A DNA stretch of 64,000 nt, taken from the NCBI RefSeq assembly GCF_905475395.1, contig NC_058340.1, positions 74,874,181-74,938,180 on the forward strand, written 5' to 3'. Below are positions 23,660-35,570 of the stretch, piece after piece. The first letter of the stretch is position 1. Each line of letters starts with the position of its first letter. The position numbers and the translations under genes are program-made. The notes below the pieces were generated by a model. That model searched no databases and was not told where the DNA came from. It saw only the letters and a program-made list of their open reading frames with translations. This DNA comes from Chrysoperla carnea (Eukaryota > Arthropoda > Insecta > Neuroptera > Chrysopidae).

Positions 23660-24298
23660 GGATGTATGAGCATGACAACAATGTTTGATTTAAAGGCTCA
23701 AAATTTGTTTGTAGGTAGTCTTTTACTCAAAGAATATGTGGTTAAAATTTCAGCTTAGGTATCCGTGCAAATTTTTAAGAAAAAAGTCATTAAAAATCGA
23801 TATAAAATACATTGGCTCTTATGGAGGAATCTCAAAAAACGGCATATTTTGGAAGTTTTTGATAATTTTCATTTGGAATGAATGAAAACAAATTTAAAAA
23901 AAACTTTTTAATAGAAAGTAAACATATTAGCAATGAATTAGAAAAGAAAAAAACTAAGTGTCACCGTCCATATAAGGGATGTAAGAGCAGGGTAGATTAA
24001 GGGTTGAAATTATTTTTATCTTATTTTCAACTTTGATGATGAATTTTGTTATAACTTCATGAATGTAGACGAAAAATAAGAATAAAACTTTTCGATTAGT
24101 GTCTTGGTTTCCGAAATATCGAAAGCTAAATAATTAAACAAAATTTTCAATTTTCGATATTTTGAAAATTAAGCCAGTTATCGAAAAATTTTATTCTTAG
24201 TTTTCGTCTTATATCGTCAAGTAATAATATAAATTTATCATCAAAATTGAAAATATCTATTTTTAAATTTGTGCCCCGACTACCATACTCATACATCC
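23660..24298. mobile_element. 639-bp MITE with TTAA target duplication (TIR GGATGTATGAG)
   Basis: Perfect ends GGATGTATGAG (23660) and CTCATACATCC (ending 24298), flanked by TTAA at 23656-23659 and 24299-24302. The interior contains a further imperfect palindrome: TTTGATGATGAATTTTGTTATAACTT near 24032 pairs with ATAAATTTATCATCAAAATT near 24230. No ORF. TTAA duplication suggests piggyBac-type mobilisation in trans, which is inferred. Confidence 0.8.
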
Positions 24299-24387
24299 TT
24301 AACATTTTGAGATAAAGCTATATTTTCACCTCATGCAAAAAATTTACCTAATAAATATTAATTTTATGTTTTTTAAAACGTAAACCT

Positions 24388-24462
24388 GTTAATCGGAGGA
24401 TTTGCGGAGCTCCTTCCGCATGAGGAACGGGCATCGTAACCACAAGACCATGGTATCATTGA
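24388..24462 (-). pseudogene. Degenerate tRNA-Glu-like sequence (tRNA relic or SINE head)
   Basis: On the minus strand a box-A-like stretch CATGGTCTTGTGGTTACGAT closely matches the D-arm of eukaryotic tRNA-Glu (TGGTCTAGTGG.TAGGAT). It is followed by an anticodon-arm-like CCGT-TCCTCAT-GCGG, whose seven-base loop places CTC at the anticodon. The T-arm is degraded (AGCTCCGCAAATCCTCC against GGTTCGATTCC), and the acceptor strands do not pair. It is therefore not a working tRNA gene. A tRNA-derived SINE is the alternative. Confidence 0.4.
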
Positions 24463-25787
24463 GAAAAATATTAATATTGGATATTTTTAAAAATATTTTA
24501 CTTAATTTGAAATGAATATTTTGAATTATATTTTTATTATTAAATGGACCATGATAAAGTATTTAAAACTTAATATTTTTTGTTTTTCAACTTGATATAA
24601 AAACTTAGAAATTATAATTAATTAGTAGCCACAAACAAATGCATAATATCTAATAAATATTAATAGTAAACGTGCAATAATTATGTACCTAAAGTAAAAT
24701 GTGTTAAAATAATTAAAATACTTACTATTTGTTTTAAAATATATAGGAAATAATATTTCTAAGTATAAAAGAACTTGTACGAGTTCTAATTATTATATAA
24801 CATTAACATTATTACACTTACTGGCTTATTTTGTAACAATTTACTACAATAATCAACAACAACAACAAAATTGCTATTTAATAAAGACGTATTTAGTTGG
24901 GAATATCAAACCAAAGTTATCTTAATAATATGGCTCATTAATCGTTCGTTCCTCATCTAAATTTGAAGGTTTCAATTTTAAATAAGTTGTAAAAAAAACA
25001 GTTCGCTCAAAATTTGTGCTCAGCGACCCCAAAAATCCCCTAGTAACAAGTTTGGAATCATTTTCATCACTATTAATCGAATTGGGAATTAAGTATATTT
25101 ATGGTTAATTTAAAATGCAATTATAAAATGCATATTATTTATGCTAATTGCATATTTTTAATTTCTTATAAATCAATTTACGTCACAAAGTTTCCTGACG
25201 CAATGCAGAAAAACGTATTTAAATTCGACTTACTGTCCAAATTTTTCGAACCCTTTTTAGTGTTTCGTTTCTGCGACTATTTTTTTATACAAGATTTGAG
25301 TGATTTTGAAATTACAAAATATTTTAAATTGATTGCTAATTTTTATTTTAAATAAATGGGTACTAATTATTATTAAATGTTCAAGGTTTTAGAATCTATA
25401 TAACTAACTATACTTATTCAATAATAATTACCTAAAATTGAATGTTTATTCAATTAAATTAGTATAGTTAGACTTAAATGTTAGAAGGACAAAATTTGTT
25501 TAAAAAAATAATAAAAACAATATTTTACTTAGAGTTAGTTTTATTTAAACAAAATTTTTTTATCAAATAGTTAGTATTTAAAATACGTATATGTACTTTA
25601 TTACTAGGTCATTCTATACTGAGTGATCCAAAATTATGGGTGTGTTGGAATTATCAGATAAAGTTACTAAAACTTAAGAAGTTACTGAAAGTTTTAGAAA
25701 TGTTCAAAGTCTTGAAAAATAATACCGATTTATCGATTTTCTGTTTATTTATACTAAAATAATGTATGTGTTGCATATATAAGGTTA
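24463..25787. other. Non-coding intergenic DNA with a minisatellite fragment
   Basis: AT-rich. At about 25018-25062 a reverse fragment (AGCGACCCCAAAAATCCCC, AACAAGTTTGGAATCATT) belongs to the 142-bp minisatellite family of 12575-13212. No gene is supported; the 84-codon frame at 25101-25355 has no recognisable features. Confidence 0.45.
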
Positions 25788-26172
25788 CTAGCGTGATACC
25801 CGCCCGTTTCACTAGGCTTAAAATTAAAAACCACCGCTTAATAGATTCCATCTCTCTTGATCTGACTTACCCCCCTACCATAACACTCGAAGGGATTGTT
25901 TTACACAGCCAAAATATATGCACAGTATATCAGAAAAGATTGCTAGAATTGTTTGACATTCACTATTTTAAATTTTTACAGAAATCTTTAATTTATGGTT
26001 CAAAGTGATTTTTTTTAAAAATAAATCTTTAAAAATTATTGCTCATTTGTTATTCTGGCGTATGAGGTATATTGTTGTACAGTTTCATTCAAATCCGTTT
26101 GGTAGTTTTTGCTTGAAAGCATAACAAACAAACAAACAAACATCCTTACTTTCACATTTATAATATATAGGA
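25788..26172 (-). mobile_element. Non-autonomous Helitron-like element, copy H1
   Basis: Read on the minus strand it begins TCCTATATATTATAAATG, continues GTGAAAGTAAGG-TGTTTGTTTGTTTGTT and 'GCTTTCAAGCAAAAACTA', and ends GGGCGGGTATCACG-CTAG followed by T. The TC start, the CTAG|T end and a GC-rich segment just before it fit the Helitron signature. The same ends occur in copies at 28010 (5' part) and 46962-47462. It has no inverted ends and no target duplication, as expected for the class. Non-coding. Confidence 0.75.
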
Positions 26173-26374
26173 ATTTAAATTTCACAAATCACAAGTTATT
26201 TGCAAAATTCAATTTATTTGAAAATTACTTTTTATCGATTTATTGATAATAATAACTGTTATTGATTGGAATATTAAATTCTTGTTGATTTGGTTTCTAA
26301 TCAATATCCATTTTAAAGAAATATAAACTGATTGAAACCTCATATTACTTACGTCTATATATATTTTTTTAGTA

Positions 26375-26899
26375 CACGGGAAAAAAAGTGACTTAAAAAT
26401 CTCATCAGGTGATACAAAAATTGTATCACCTGTGAAGTCCACAAAGGTGATACAAAATTTGCATCACCCGGTGATACAATTTTTGTATCTAATGTATTTT
26501 AAACGGAGACTAACTTGACATGGCTAAACTATAGATGCTATAGTTTACTCAGTGGCTGTCACAAGTCAGTAGTATCAGATGTCAATGTATAACCTAAAAT
26601 TAGCATGAATATATATTTTTTAATTAATTATTAATTAATTATTTTATAATAAACTTTTAATAAATAAACATACATACAACACGTATTCAGGCGGGCAAAG
26701 CAAAACATACTGTATGTGGATCGCCGGTAGTCGCATGCGCATGCGTAAAGGGCACGCATAATTTACTTCACAGTGAAGTAAAATCCACATCACGGTTATA
26801 CAATATTTGTATCACCTCAATCTGAAACTAACATCACTTGTACAATCAGATTTTTACATCATTTGTGGGGCAAATTTTAAATCATCTTTTTTTTCCGTG
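26375..26899. mobile_element. 525-bp MITE with TA target duplication (TIR CACGGAAAAAAA)
   Basis: Ends CACGGGAAAAAAAGTGA (26375) and, reversed, CACGGAAAAAAAAGATGA, flanked by TA at 26373-26374 and 26900-26901. The left half repeats GGTGATACAAA..TTGTATCACC several times as inverted and direct copies (26407-26490), and GTATCACC recurs near 26810. A CGCATGCGCATGCG palindrome is at about 26734. Non-coding. Confidence 0.8.
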
Positions 26900-26901
26900 T
26901 A

Positions 26902-28009
26902 ATACCTACCTACAACGAAAAGTTAGTTTTCAAGTGATAAACGTTCAATTATGGATATAGCCGTATAAACGGATTAAAGAAGTGGTCTGTGGACCATTAA
27001 GAAAGTTACTGCCCATTTTTTATTAGACAGTCCATACATACATTTGAACAGTATTATTGTAAATTTCTATGGTTTCTTAGTGACTATTTTTCAACTATTT
27101 CTGAAACCTAGTTTAATTGTAATTTTCTATGCCACTGAGTGTTGCAAGACAATATGATTTTTCCCCTCACTTTTTCGTCAGTTAGTCCTCATAATTCATG
27201 AAATGAACCAAACATTTTACACTACTAGTATAAAAACAGAAATCATTATTTTTTTTTTTACATATGTATAATAAAAAATTATTTTAACTTTCGCTCTTTT
27301 TAAGAACTTGGGGTTTTTCCCATAAACAGTCTAGCAATACGATTTAAAAAAAATCAAATTAACTTAAAATTTATGATAAGTAATTTTGATAAACGATCAT
27401 CACATAAATTAAAAATTAATTTATAAAAATCTAAATAAATAAATTTAAATGATTTTATAATAAAAAAATATGTAGGACAAAAATATATATTAATTAATTT
27501 ATTACTATATAGATACCAAATAAATAAACAAATCAATTTAATATTATTTAATTTAACTTTTTTTTTTATTTCAAATAAAAAAAATACTTTTAATTTCAAT
27601 TGAATTGATGAAGGTTAAAGACACTTGTGTTTGTGTATTTTGTTACTAAATAAGTACAAAGTTTATATATTTATTGTTATAATTATTATTATTTATTTAT
27701 GTGATGTAAACCATTGTTATTAAATTAAAATGAATATAATTATAATAAATTAATTTTTATTTTTTTATAATAAATAAGTTCATCTACATTCATCTACATT
27801 CATTTATATAATTCTATATTTCTCATATTAATTAATTCATTAATTAAATATGTAAGTTCAAAGTCAACCTTTTAATTATAATATGTTAATCATGTATTTA
27901 GTACCTATAACCTATAAACCGTCAGCACTTGCGTCAATCGTTCGGTAATCTTTAATCGCATGATGAGATATTGGTACACGCGGTCTATGCGTCAGATATT
28001 TTGCACGTT
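26902..28009. other. Non-coding intergenic DNA
   Basis: AT-rich. The stretch at 26970-27120 (GGACCATTAA, CATACATTTGAACAG, GTAAATT..TATGGTTTCT) is related to 28795-28880, so a roughly 150-bp dispersed repeat is present twice. No gene seen. Confidence 0.45.
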
Positions 28010-28385
28010 AAACCCCTATATTTATAAATGTGAAAGTAAGAATATTTCTGTTTTTTACGCTATTTTTGTTTGTTACGCTTTCAAGCAAAAACTAGCGAAT
28101 GATTTGAATGAAATTGTACAACAATATAGCTCATACATCAGAATAACACATGAGCTTTAATTTATAAAGATATATTTAAAAATAAAATTTATTCTGACGT
28201 TATACTACTCCATCTATAATCATCATTTTGAACCATAAATTAAAGATTTCTGTAGAAATTTAAAATAGGAAATGTAAAATAATTCATGGCCATCTTTCCT
28301 GAAATACTCAATGAATTATTACTATTTTACACTTAAAAAAATCGAAAACTGTACTACTTATATATTCGGAGTTTAATAGAAATCA
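28010..28385 (+). mobile_element. Helitron-like element, copy H2, 3'-truncated
   Basis: Begins CCCTATATTTATAAATGTGAAAGTAAG and follows copy H3 (46962-47462) closely through 'TTTCAAGCAAAAACTAGCGAATG', 'TTGAATGAAATTGTACAACAATATAGC', 'CCATAAATTAAAGATTTCTG' and 'ACTCAATGAATTATTACTATTTTACA', then loses similarity. The CTAG terminus is absent. The 66-codon frame at 27960-28160 crosses its boundary and is incidental. Confidence 0.7.
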
Positions 28386-29525
28386 TCAAGCATTAATAAA
28401 AATTGTGATAAAATATAATTATCTATAAAATTATTATTTATATTCTATGAAACATAAAACTATTAAAATATTAAATATAATATTTTAAAATTGGTTTAAA
28501 ATAAAACTTAACAATAATAAAATAGATTAATTATTGTAAAAAGATATTTATATATCAAATATAATACCTGATTATTATTATATTTTATTAATATAATCAA
28601 TATTAAATATTCAATTCAATATTTTAATTAAATTATCAATAAAATAATATTTTCAATTCTACGAGTTTTATATTTTTGTAGATAATGATAATAATATGAT
28701 AATTAGATATATTTTTAAGGGCCTACTATCACGATCATTTAAGTTAGAATAAAAAATTTGTTTCAACTTTTTAATAACTTTAAAAAAAAATGGTATATGG
28801 AATGACTGGACCATTAAATGAGGTTATTCATACATTTAAACAGAATTGTGGTAAATTGATATGGTTTCTGAATATCTATCTATTTATTCCACGCCTGTTT
28901 AACCCTACTTTAAGCCTGTTATCATAGTAAATATAGTAGATTATACCAGTGTCCGTAAAACCTTAAATATAAAGAAATGATCTACTTTATCGATATTATA
29001 ATTTATTTTTATGGCTTATTAAAAAAATCACTTTCTAAAATTTAAATTTAAATCTGTGCAGATACAAAATTAGCACCAATATATAAAAAAAAATTGTTTA
29101 AACGGAAATTAATAATTAAATTTTAAAATGATTTTAAGTATTATTTTTAACTATATATCTACCCAAGTAAAAATTAATATTTTATATTTTAATTTGCATA
29201 AATAAAGAAAAATATATATAAACAATATTAAATAAATATAATATATAATAAATAAAGAAAGCGTTTTTATCCGTAAAAATTTAATATAAATTTAAAAAAA
29301 GATTATATTTTTTCTATTTATTTTTAAGTTTGTTCTCATAGTTATCAACAAATATAAATAGGTATTGTAGTAGTTACCTATATCAACATATCTATAATAG
29401 TTTATTTATTTGATTTATAATAGTATTGTTTTTTATTAAAAGTATACTTACAGGATGTCCTAAAACAAGATTAATCGTAATTATACGTATTAAAAAGGTA
29501 TAAATTAAATTTAGGTCATTGATTT
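28386..29525. other. Very AT-rich non-coding DNA
   Basis: Mostly ATAATA/TTTAAA low-complexity sequence; the second member of the roughly 150-bp repeat pair is at 28795-28880. No exon recognised. Confidence 0.45.
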
Positions 29526-29554
29526 ATAATAATAATTATAATAATAATAATAAT
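29526..29554. repeat. (TAA)n microsatellite, left flank of a LINE fragment
   Basis: TAATAATAATTATAATAATAATAATAA-like run. Together with a TAA run at 30402-30415 it brackets the inserted element. Confidence 0.85.
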
Positions 29555-30401
29555 ACATCGCCATAACGCTTCCCCCCACGTGCTGTACTACTTCTTGAGA
29601 CACAAGTATGAAGTGGGCCCTACGCCAGTCCTACCATATGCTCCAGGCGGGATCGAGTCCGTCGTCAAGAACGAGAAATGCCTTATCTTCTGGAATTTCT
29701 CGTTCCCAACTACCAGGCAGCTCTCTGCTACTAAGCCTGATATAGTGCTCCAGGATATCTCATCTAAGACTATGTACGTCATCGAGTTCTCTGCGCCTGC
29801 AGAAACGAACATAGTCACGAAGGAGGAGCAAAAACGGACTAAATATCTTGATCTCATACAAGAACTACGACAACTACACCCTGGCTACTCAGTCAAAATG
29901 GTTGTCCTCATTATCGGTTGCCTAGGCGGAATTCGCCCCACTCTCGAGACGAATCTTTCTCAAATTCCGGTCTGCAGGTCTCATCTTCGTCACCTTATCT
30001 CTTCTATGCAGAAGGCTGTCATTATAGGAACCCTTCGTATATTGAGATCGCATCAGACTGTCTTCAAGTAACAGTCCTTGAAGTTTCTTTTTCTTTTTCT
30101 TTATTTTTTTCTTTCTTTACGTAGGTTCCACATCGCTGCGGTGCAATGACGGAGCCTGCTTGACCAGGACATCAGACAGACTTACGTACCCCCGACTCGG
30201 AAGACAGACGGACAAACGGGCGTCGCGTTGACTGACGGACGTACAGACTACACGGCCACAAGTCAGTGAACTTTCTTCAAAAGACGTAGCTGCCTTGTGA
30301 AGATTTATGTCTCTCAAGGAGATGGGAGGCTCTGGGGTGTAAATCCTGTATCCTTTTTCCCTCCTTGGCAGGCATGAATTCGTTAATATCAAATTTAAAT
30401 C
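29555..30401 (+). mobile_element. 5'-truncated LINE fragment lying in a TAA repeat (R4/Dong-like, inferred)
   Basis: An 847-bp GC-balanced block in very AT-rich surroundings, with TAA repeats on both sides. It contains the C-terminal coding end of a retroelement (29580-30071), then a pyrimidine-rich tract (30080-30118) and a 3' untranslated region ending ACGAATTCATGCC-complement/ATATCAAATTTAAATC before (ATA)n. Elements of the R4 clade such as Dong insert specifically into TAA repeats and carry a restriction-like endonuclease downstream of the reverse transcriptase. Both features fit here; the clade assignment is inference. Confidence 0.65.
29580..30071 (+). pseudogene. Retrotransposon C-terminal remnant with PD-(D/E)XK-like core
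   Basis: A 163-codon open frame without its 5' part; the frame is open upstream to the TAA boundary, so the first codon is arbitrary. Residues 52-54 are KPD, followed by a strand ending VIEF (67-70) and NIVTKEEQKRTKY (77-89). These fit the 'KPD...hhD/E...KE..K..KY' block of restriction-like-endonuclease retrotransposons. It continues to VVLIIGCLGGIRPTLETNL (108-126), a 'GxLG.h...L..NL' block common at the C-terminus of these polyproteins. Because the reverse transcriptase domain is missing, it cannot transpose by itself. The minus-strand frame over the same bases is a shadow. Confidence 0.65.
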
Positions 30402-30415
30402 ATAATAATAATAAT

Positions 30416-32017
30416 CAGGATATCAATAAATATATTTTAATGTTTATTTATTTTAATGTTGATCCGACAGTACACTGCAATTTTACAATTTTTTGTTAAC
30501 AGAAATGAAAAATTTGTATCTCTAAATTGATTGTTTCAATTAAGGTAACATCTAACATCACTGGCAATCGGATTAATGTAATTATTTAATTATTACAAAA
30601 AATACTCAAAAACGATAGCTCACTCGATCAAGCAATCACATCTTTCCGAAAATTTCGAATTTTTTAAGTTCGAAATCATTATCAGCGTGCTAAAAAACAT
30701 ACTAAACGATATGAAACTCTCCTTAAAATAAAAAACCGGTGAGTTTTCTCGATGCACCCTGTATTATGATTAAAAGTGATTATTATTTAAAAAATAGAAA
30801 TTTATTAAGTATGACAACGATTGTTAAAAGAACATTGCACTTATAATGTATGATGCAGTATATTGACTTTTCAATGATGCTACTAAACTAAGTAAAAATA
30901 GCTTTAAGCGGTGAAAATATTATAATTTTTATTATTTACAATTATTAAAAAAAAAACTATTAAATATTGTTTGATGATGATGCTAAAATATTTATTTATT
31001 TATTAATACATCTAAAAAGCGATTCCTATTATGAGTATGAGCGGTTCATATTTGAATTTTATAGCGAGCTTATTTTTAAAAAAAATTTATTTCATTTAAA
31101 AAAAACTAGTCCAGTGCACTTACGTAAATCGAGGAGGGGTGACCCAAAAGTTTTGACACTAAATTTTTTTATTCTTTTAGTCAATAGGGGTTTGATTATT
31201 CATTTTGGAAAAGTATTTTTTTACTTTTTAACCTATATCTTGCGTTATATTCATTCAAATTTTTTTAATAGTTTTTTTTTTGTCTGTAACGCCTCAACTA
31301 ATCTTAGAAAGGAATACAAATTACGCATTAATATTAGACATTACGTTTTAATAAAAATCATAATATTAAATTACGTATAAACAATATAAAAAAGGTACCT
31401 GAAAAAAAACTTTATAAATGACCTTCAATTTTAATAATAATAGTTCAAATATCAGACTAAATAATAACATAAACTAAATTGAAGCTAGACTTTGGTTATA
31501 AGTACTTACGAAAAAAAAAAAAGATTATTTATAATTATTTTAATTTATGAATTATCTATACACTTATTTTTTTGCGTGTGTTTACATCCTATTATCCAAA
31601 AACTAAGATTAAAACCAAAAACCCTGCAATTATTTATTATTACATATTATCTTCTACAGTTTTTATTTAATTTTTAGTTTTTAAAATTCATACATCTGTT
31701 ATAGAGGTATACATATAGTTATAGTTAACTAAATCAAATCATACCTTTACAATTGATTTAATTGATGTATTTCAAAATTATTATAAATAGTTAAAAATAT
31801 TAAATATTATTATTTTGATTATGTATAATTATTTAAACCAATCAATAAATACATATATAAGTACCAGGTGTTCAATATTAAAGAAATAGTACGCTTGAAT
31901 ATTTATAAAACGAACTGTTTTTGGGAAATATGCCTCAAGTAAAAGTTGTAGGTAATATGTATATTCTTACTTGTAACCGCGCGCTTTGTTTAGTATTTTT
32001 AACTTTACAAGAGAAAT
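30416..32017. other. Non-coding intergenic DNA
   Basis: AT-rich. The 137-codon frame at 30967-31380 is Phe/Ile/Leu/Lys-rich, as random AT-rich DNA would give, with no domain or splice context. No gene called. Confidence 0.45.
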
Positions 32018-32556
32018 TTACAAAATTTAAAAAACCCCCGACAAATGTTATTTATTCCTTGTAAACCGATTTTTGGAATCTTAGCTATAAAATGTTCTCA
32101 ATCAAGCCGGTTCGACCGTTTTAGGTACTAAGTGCCACTGAGAAAAATAGACGCACAGATAAACACTTAAAACTGATAACACTCCTTCTTAAATCAATAT
32201 CAAAGTGATGGTCAACGACATCAAAGGAGATGAAAAGAATACTTAGAGAGCTATCATTTTTTAGGACAACTTTTTGGAAATATTTTAATTTTAATTGAAA
32301 TATTTGAGTTGACTTTGTTCTTTTGAATTATTGTTTTGAATTACTTAATTATTTTATTATTTCACTTTTCAAAATGAATAAAGCCAGGTTTATTTGATCA
32401 TTCATTTCCATAATAATTATTCATGTGTTAAAATTATATGTCATGCCTTTTCCAAACTGAATCGATTTTGAAGATCACCGCCAATTTTTTAGTTTTTTTC
32501 GGGTACAGAAACTTAAGCTTGCACTTGAAACATAGCTAAGAACACTCTCATTATTA
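32018..32556 (+). repeat. Repeat family A, copy 4 (long variant, 3'-truncated)
   Basis: Good 5' end, AAATTTAAAAAACCCCCGAC, then the same extra module as copy 3 ('TCTCAATCAAGCCGGTTCGACC', 'ACTCCTTCTTAAATC', 'GTGATGGTCAA'). A 90-bp AT-rich insert (32345-32440) interrupts it. It stops after 'CATAGCTAAGAACACTCTC', lacking the CAGACAGACA and GGGGGTT end. Confidence 0.75.
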
Positions 32557-32950
32557 TAAATAAATTAGATTTAAGTTAATTATAAAAGAAACTTATTAAA
32601 TTTTCACTTATTGTAAATTGTATCAATAATAATGATACCGACTTAAGACTAGAAGATTGTAGGTAACATAACACAATCATTATAAGTAGACATATTTTTT
32701 TTTTTAAATTATAAATTTCACGCAATCATGTAAATAAATAAATACGTTTTTAGCATGAATGAATAATAATTTGCATGCAATCTTATCTGTAACAAACATA
32801 TACAAATAGTGAACATAATATATCTATTTGTTTGTTACATGTTACATTTATTATCATAATTATTTATAATAATTTTAAATATAATTATTTAGTTTTATAA
32901 ATTTTACTTACCTATACCGATTCTACCTATGTTGTTCATAACTATATACC

Positions 32951-33028
32951 AGTATACTGAGCAGTATACTGATCAGTATACTGATTAGTATACTGATTAG
33001 TATACTGATTAGTATACTGATTAGTATA
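32951..33028. repeat. 12-bp tandem repeat, 6.5 copies
   Basis: Unit AGTATACTGATT; the first two units end GAGC and GATC, the next four are identical. The array is followed at once by ACAGGGTGTTTTTTTAA, which looks like a transposon end. Confidence 0.9.
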
Positions 33029-33171
33029 CAGGGTGTTTTTTTAATGATAGCAGAAAATTATACCAGTAAATTAAGCTTATCAAGACAAATAGAAAAGTTC
33101 TTTACCAAATTTCGATCTGAGGTCTAATTCAGGAGATGTGACTATGAGAAAAGTCTTAATATATAACACCG

Positions 33172-33218
33172 CAGTATATGTATCGTTATTATATGTATAA
33201 TGACGATTACATATACTG
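33172..33218. repeat. Hairpin, about 22-bp arms
   Basis: CAGTATATGTATCGTTATTA pairs with TAATGACGATTACATATACTG around a TATG core. A stand-alone palindrome of unknown role, perhaps a MITE end-to-end remnant. Confidence 0.7.
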
Positions 33219-35229
33219 TGTATTATACGTTAAGCCTACATAAGTATTCATAAACGGATATTTTAATTTAATAATAATAAATTAATAAAATAAATGTAAG
33301 ATAGTTAATGGTAAGTCAAATTGATATTGTAAGTTATTGAAGATGATTCATCAATAAAATTTATAATATTCTTTATTTTGTTATTTTAATTTTGTATCTA
33401 CTGATATTGATTACATCAAATTATACATATAAAACTTATATATATTATTTCTCCTGTTTATTCCTAAGAGGTACATTATCCAGCACAATAAGCTTTAAAA
33501 TCAGGGGAAAATCATATAGAATTTGATTAAAAAAAATAAGAAAGATATCGAGATGTGACAAAATAATAGGCTAGAGAAATAATAAATAAGATTGACTTGT
33601 TCTTTATTTAAAAAAAAATGTATAAATCAACCATTTTTTTCTCTTCGTGTGCCAATTCATTATTAAAGTAGATAAATGGATTAACTGTTTAACTATTATA
33701 TTTTATATTCTTTTCTTAAAGTGTTTTTTAAGGATAAAAATAGGTTTTTTCAATTCTCTTTAATTATAAAAATAGGTATTAAAAACAATATAAGTATTAG
33801 TTAATAAATATAAAGTATATGTATTAGTAAATATAAAGGTTAGGTACTTTGTTTTATTTGATAGTATAAGAAATAATACCTACTAATACCTTCATATTAA
33901 ATTTAAGGATATTGACCTTTTACTTTTATAATATTAAGTGTTTTATATTAAATTAAAAATGAAATATGATGATATGACATTATATAAATATATAAATATA
34001 AAACAATAGATCAGACTAAGCTAATAAAAGAAGACAATCAATTTAATAATGACCGTCTATACTTCTTATAATATTTTTGCTGATTGCTGTTGATGACTCA
34101 ACGATATTAAAATAATAAGGTAAATATTTTATTATATATATCTTATATCGATATATAATAAAATATTTATATAAAAATATAATTTTGCAAGCTATTCAGT
34201 TGATTTACACCCGATTTACTGGACAATTTTAACTGAAAAAAACAACTTTTTGATGCGGTGTGTTACATAGGAACACATTTACATTTTCACAATATGGCGT
34301 CTAGTGGTGGCCATATTTAATTTTCATTACTGCCGTATCTTCAATATTACTCGCAAGATTAAGACAAATCGATTGACGTAAGAATCATCAAAATCGACTC
34401 ACGCGTTTGGTCTCTAGAGTGCCACATAGGAAGAGATATAGACTGATAAACACCTAACTACTCCTTTGCCTTGCTCTGCAGTCGGGTAAACCAAAACTTC
34501 CAGCTGTCTTTGCCTTTTCACTGTCAACACTTTATCAACCAAATGGACAATCATTCAAATATTTAATTTTGTAGACACCCGTTGATATACTTAGATAGAT
34601 GATCATGATAATTATAAAATTATATCACACCTTAATTTTTATAATGTTATTAATATAATTAATTAAAATAAAACACATTAAAATAATTAAAAAAAATTTT
34701 GAATGTGACATTATTTAATTAATTTAATTAAATTTTTTTAAATTAACAAAAAAATAATTATAACAAAAACAACAGTATATAATTAGTTCAAGGCCATTAA
34801 TATAATTAACAATAAATGTATTAAATTAATAAAATAAATCACATTTTATTATTATGAATACAAAATACCTATCTATATAACATGAAATATAATCATTAAT
34901 TAATTAACATTGTATAGTGTTCTTTATATAATTAAATATTTTTTATAATATAAAATTATTAAAATAAAAAATAAAAACAATATAATAATTCAATATTTAT
35001 ATTCTTAATAAATTAACACTGCATATCTAAATAAAATAAAAAGATATGTTAATTATTATAAATAAAGGTATTTGAACTATGTATTATATTTATGTTATTA
35101 ATTAATATAAAGCTACAAAGTGAAAATAAATAATTAACTGAGTTAATGGTTTAAATAGCCTATTTAGGCAGAGTTGGATATCAATATTTATATTAAGTTT
35201 AAAAAAAACAAAAACATTCATGTATAGAA
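33219..35229. other. AT-rich non-coding DNA with one perfect hairpin
   Basis: A 19-bp perfect stem (TAAATATTTTATTATATAT at 34121 and its complement ending 34169) is the clearest structure. A GC-richer block at 34200-34480 ('GTTACATAGGAACACAT', 'GTCTCTAGAGTGCCACATAGG') looks like an unclassified repeat. At 35120-35180 is a diverged fragment of family B. No gene. Confidence 0.45.
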
Positions 35230-35570
35230 CAAGGGAAATACACAAAATTTAAAAAACCCCCGACAAATTTTTCGGTTTCGGAACCCTAAACTCACATTTG
35301 AAACATATCTAAGAACACTCACCATTAAATTGCTTTTTTCAAAACTGAGCCGATTTTGAAAATCACCGCCAATTTTCTAGTTTGTTCGAGTACGGAACAC
35401 TAAATTCGTACTTAAATCATAGCTAAGAACACTCTTCATTAAATTACCTTTCAAACAGAACTAAAAAAATCTGTGTAGCCGCTACCATGCTACAGACATG
35501 CAGACAGACACACACACATAGCGGTAAAACTGATAACACCCCCTCTTTTAAGTTCGGGGGTTAAAAATAC
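35230..35570 (+). repeat. Repeat family A, copy 5 (best-preserved ends)
   Basis: Starts AAAAAACCCCCGACAAATTT and ends AGTTCGGGGGTTAAAAAT, showing the inverted terminal AACCCCCGA/TCGGGGGTT most clearly. The inner landmarks (CATAGCTAAGAACACTC twice, CAGACAGACACACACACA, AGCGGTAAAACTGATAACACC) are all in order. Flanking bases do not show an obvious target duplication. Confidence 0.8.

Noticed and set aside
30117..30392. 91-codon minus-strand frame downstream of the retroelement ORF
   Set aside because: Lies in the GC-richer 3' untranslated part of the element, where long frames arise by chance.
30967..31380. 137-codon frame rich in Phe, Ile, Leu and Lys
   Set aside because: The composition is that of AT-rich non-coding DNA read without stops; no domain, signal peptide logic or splice support.
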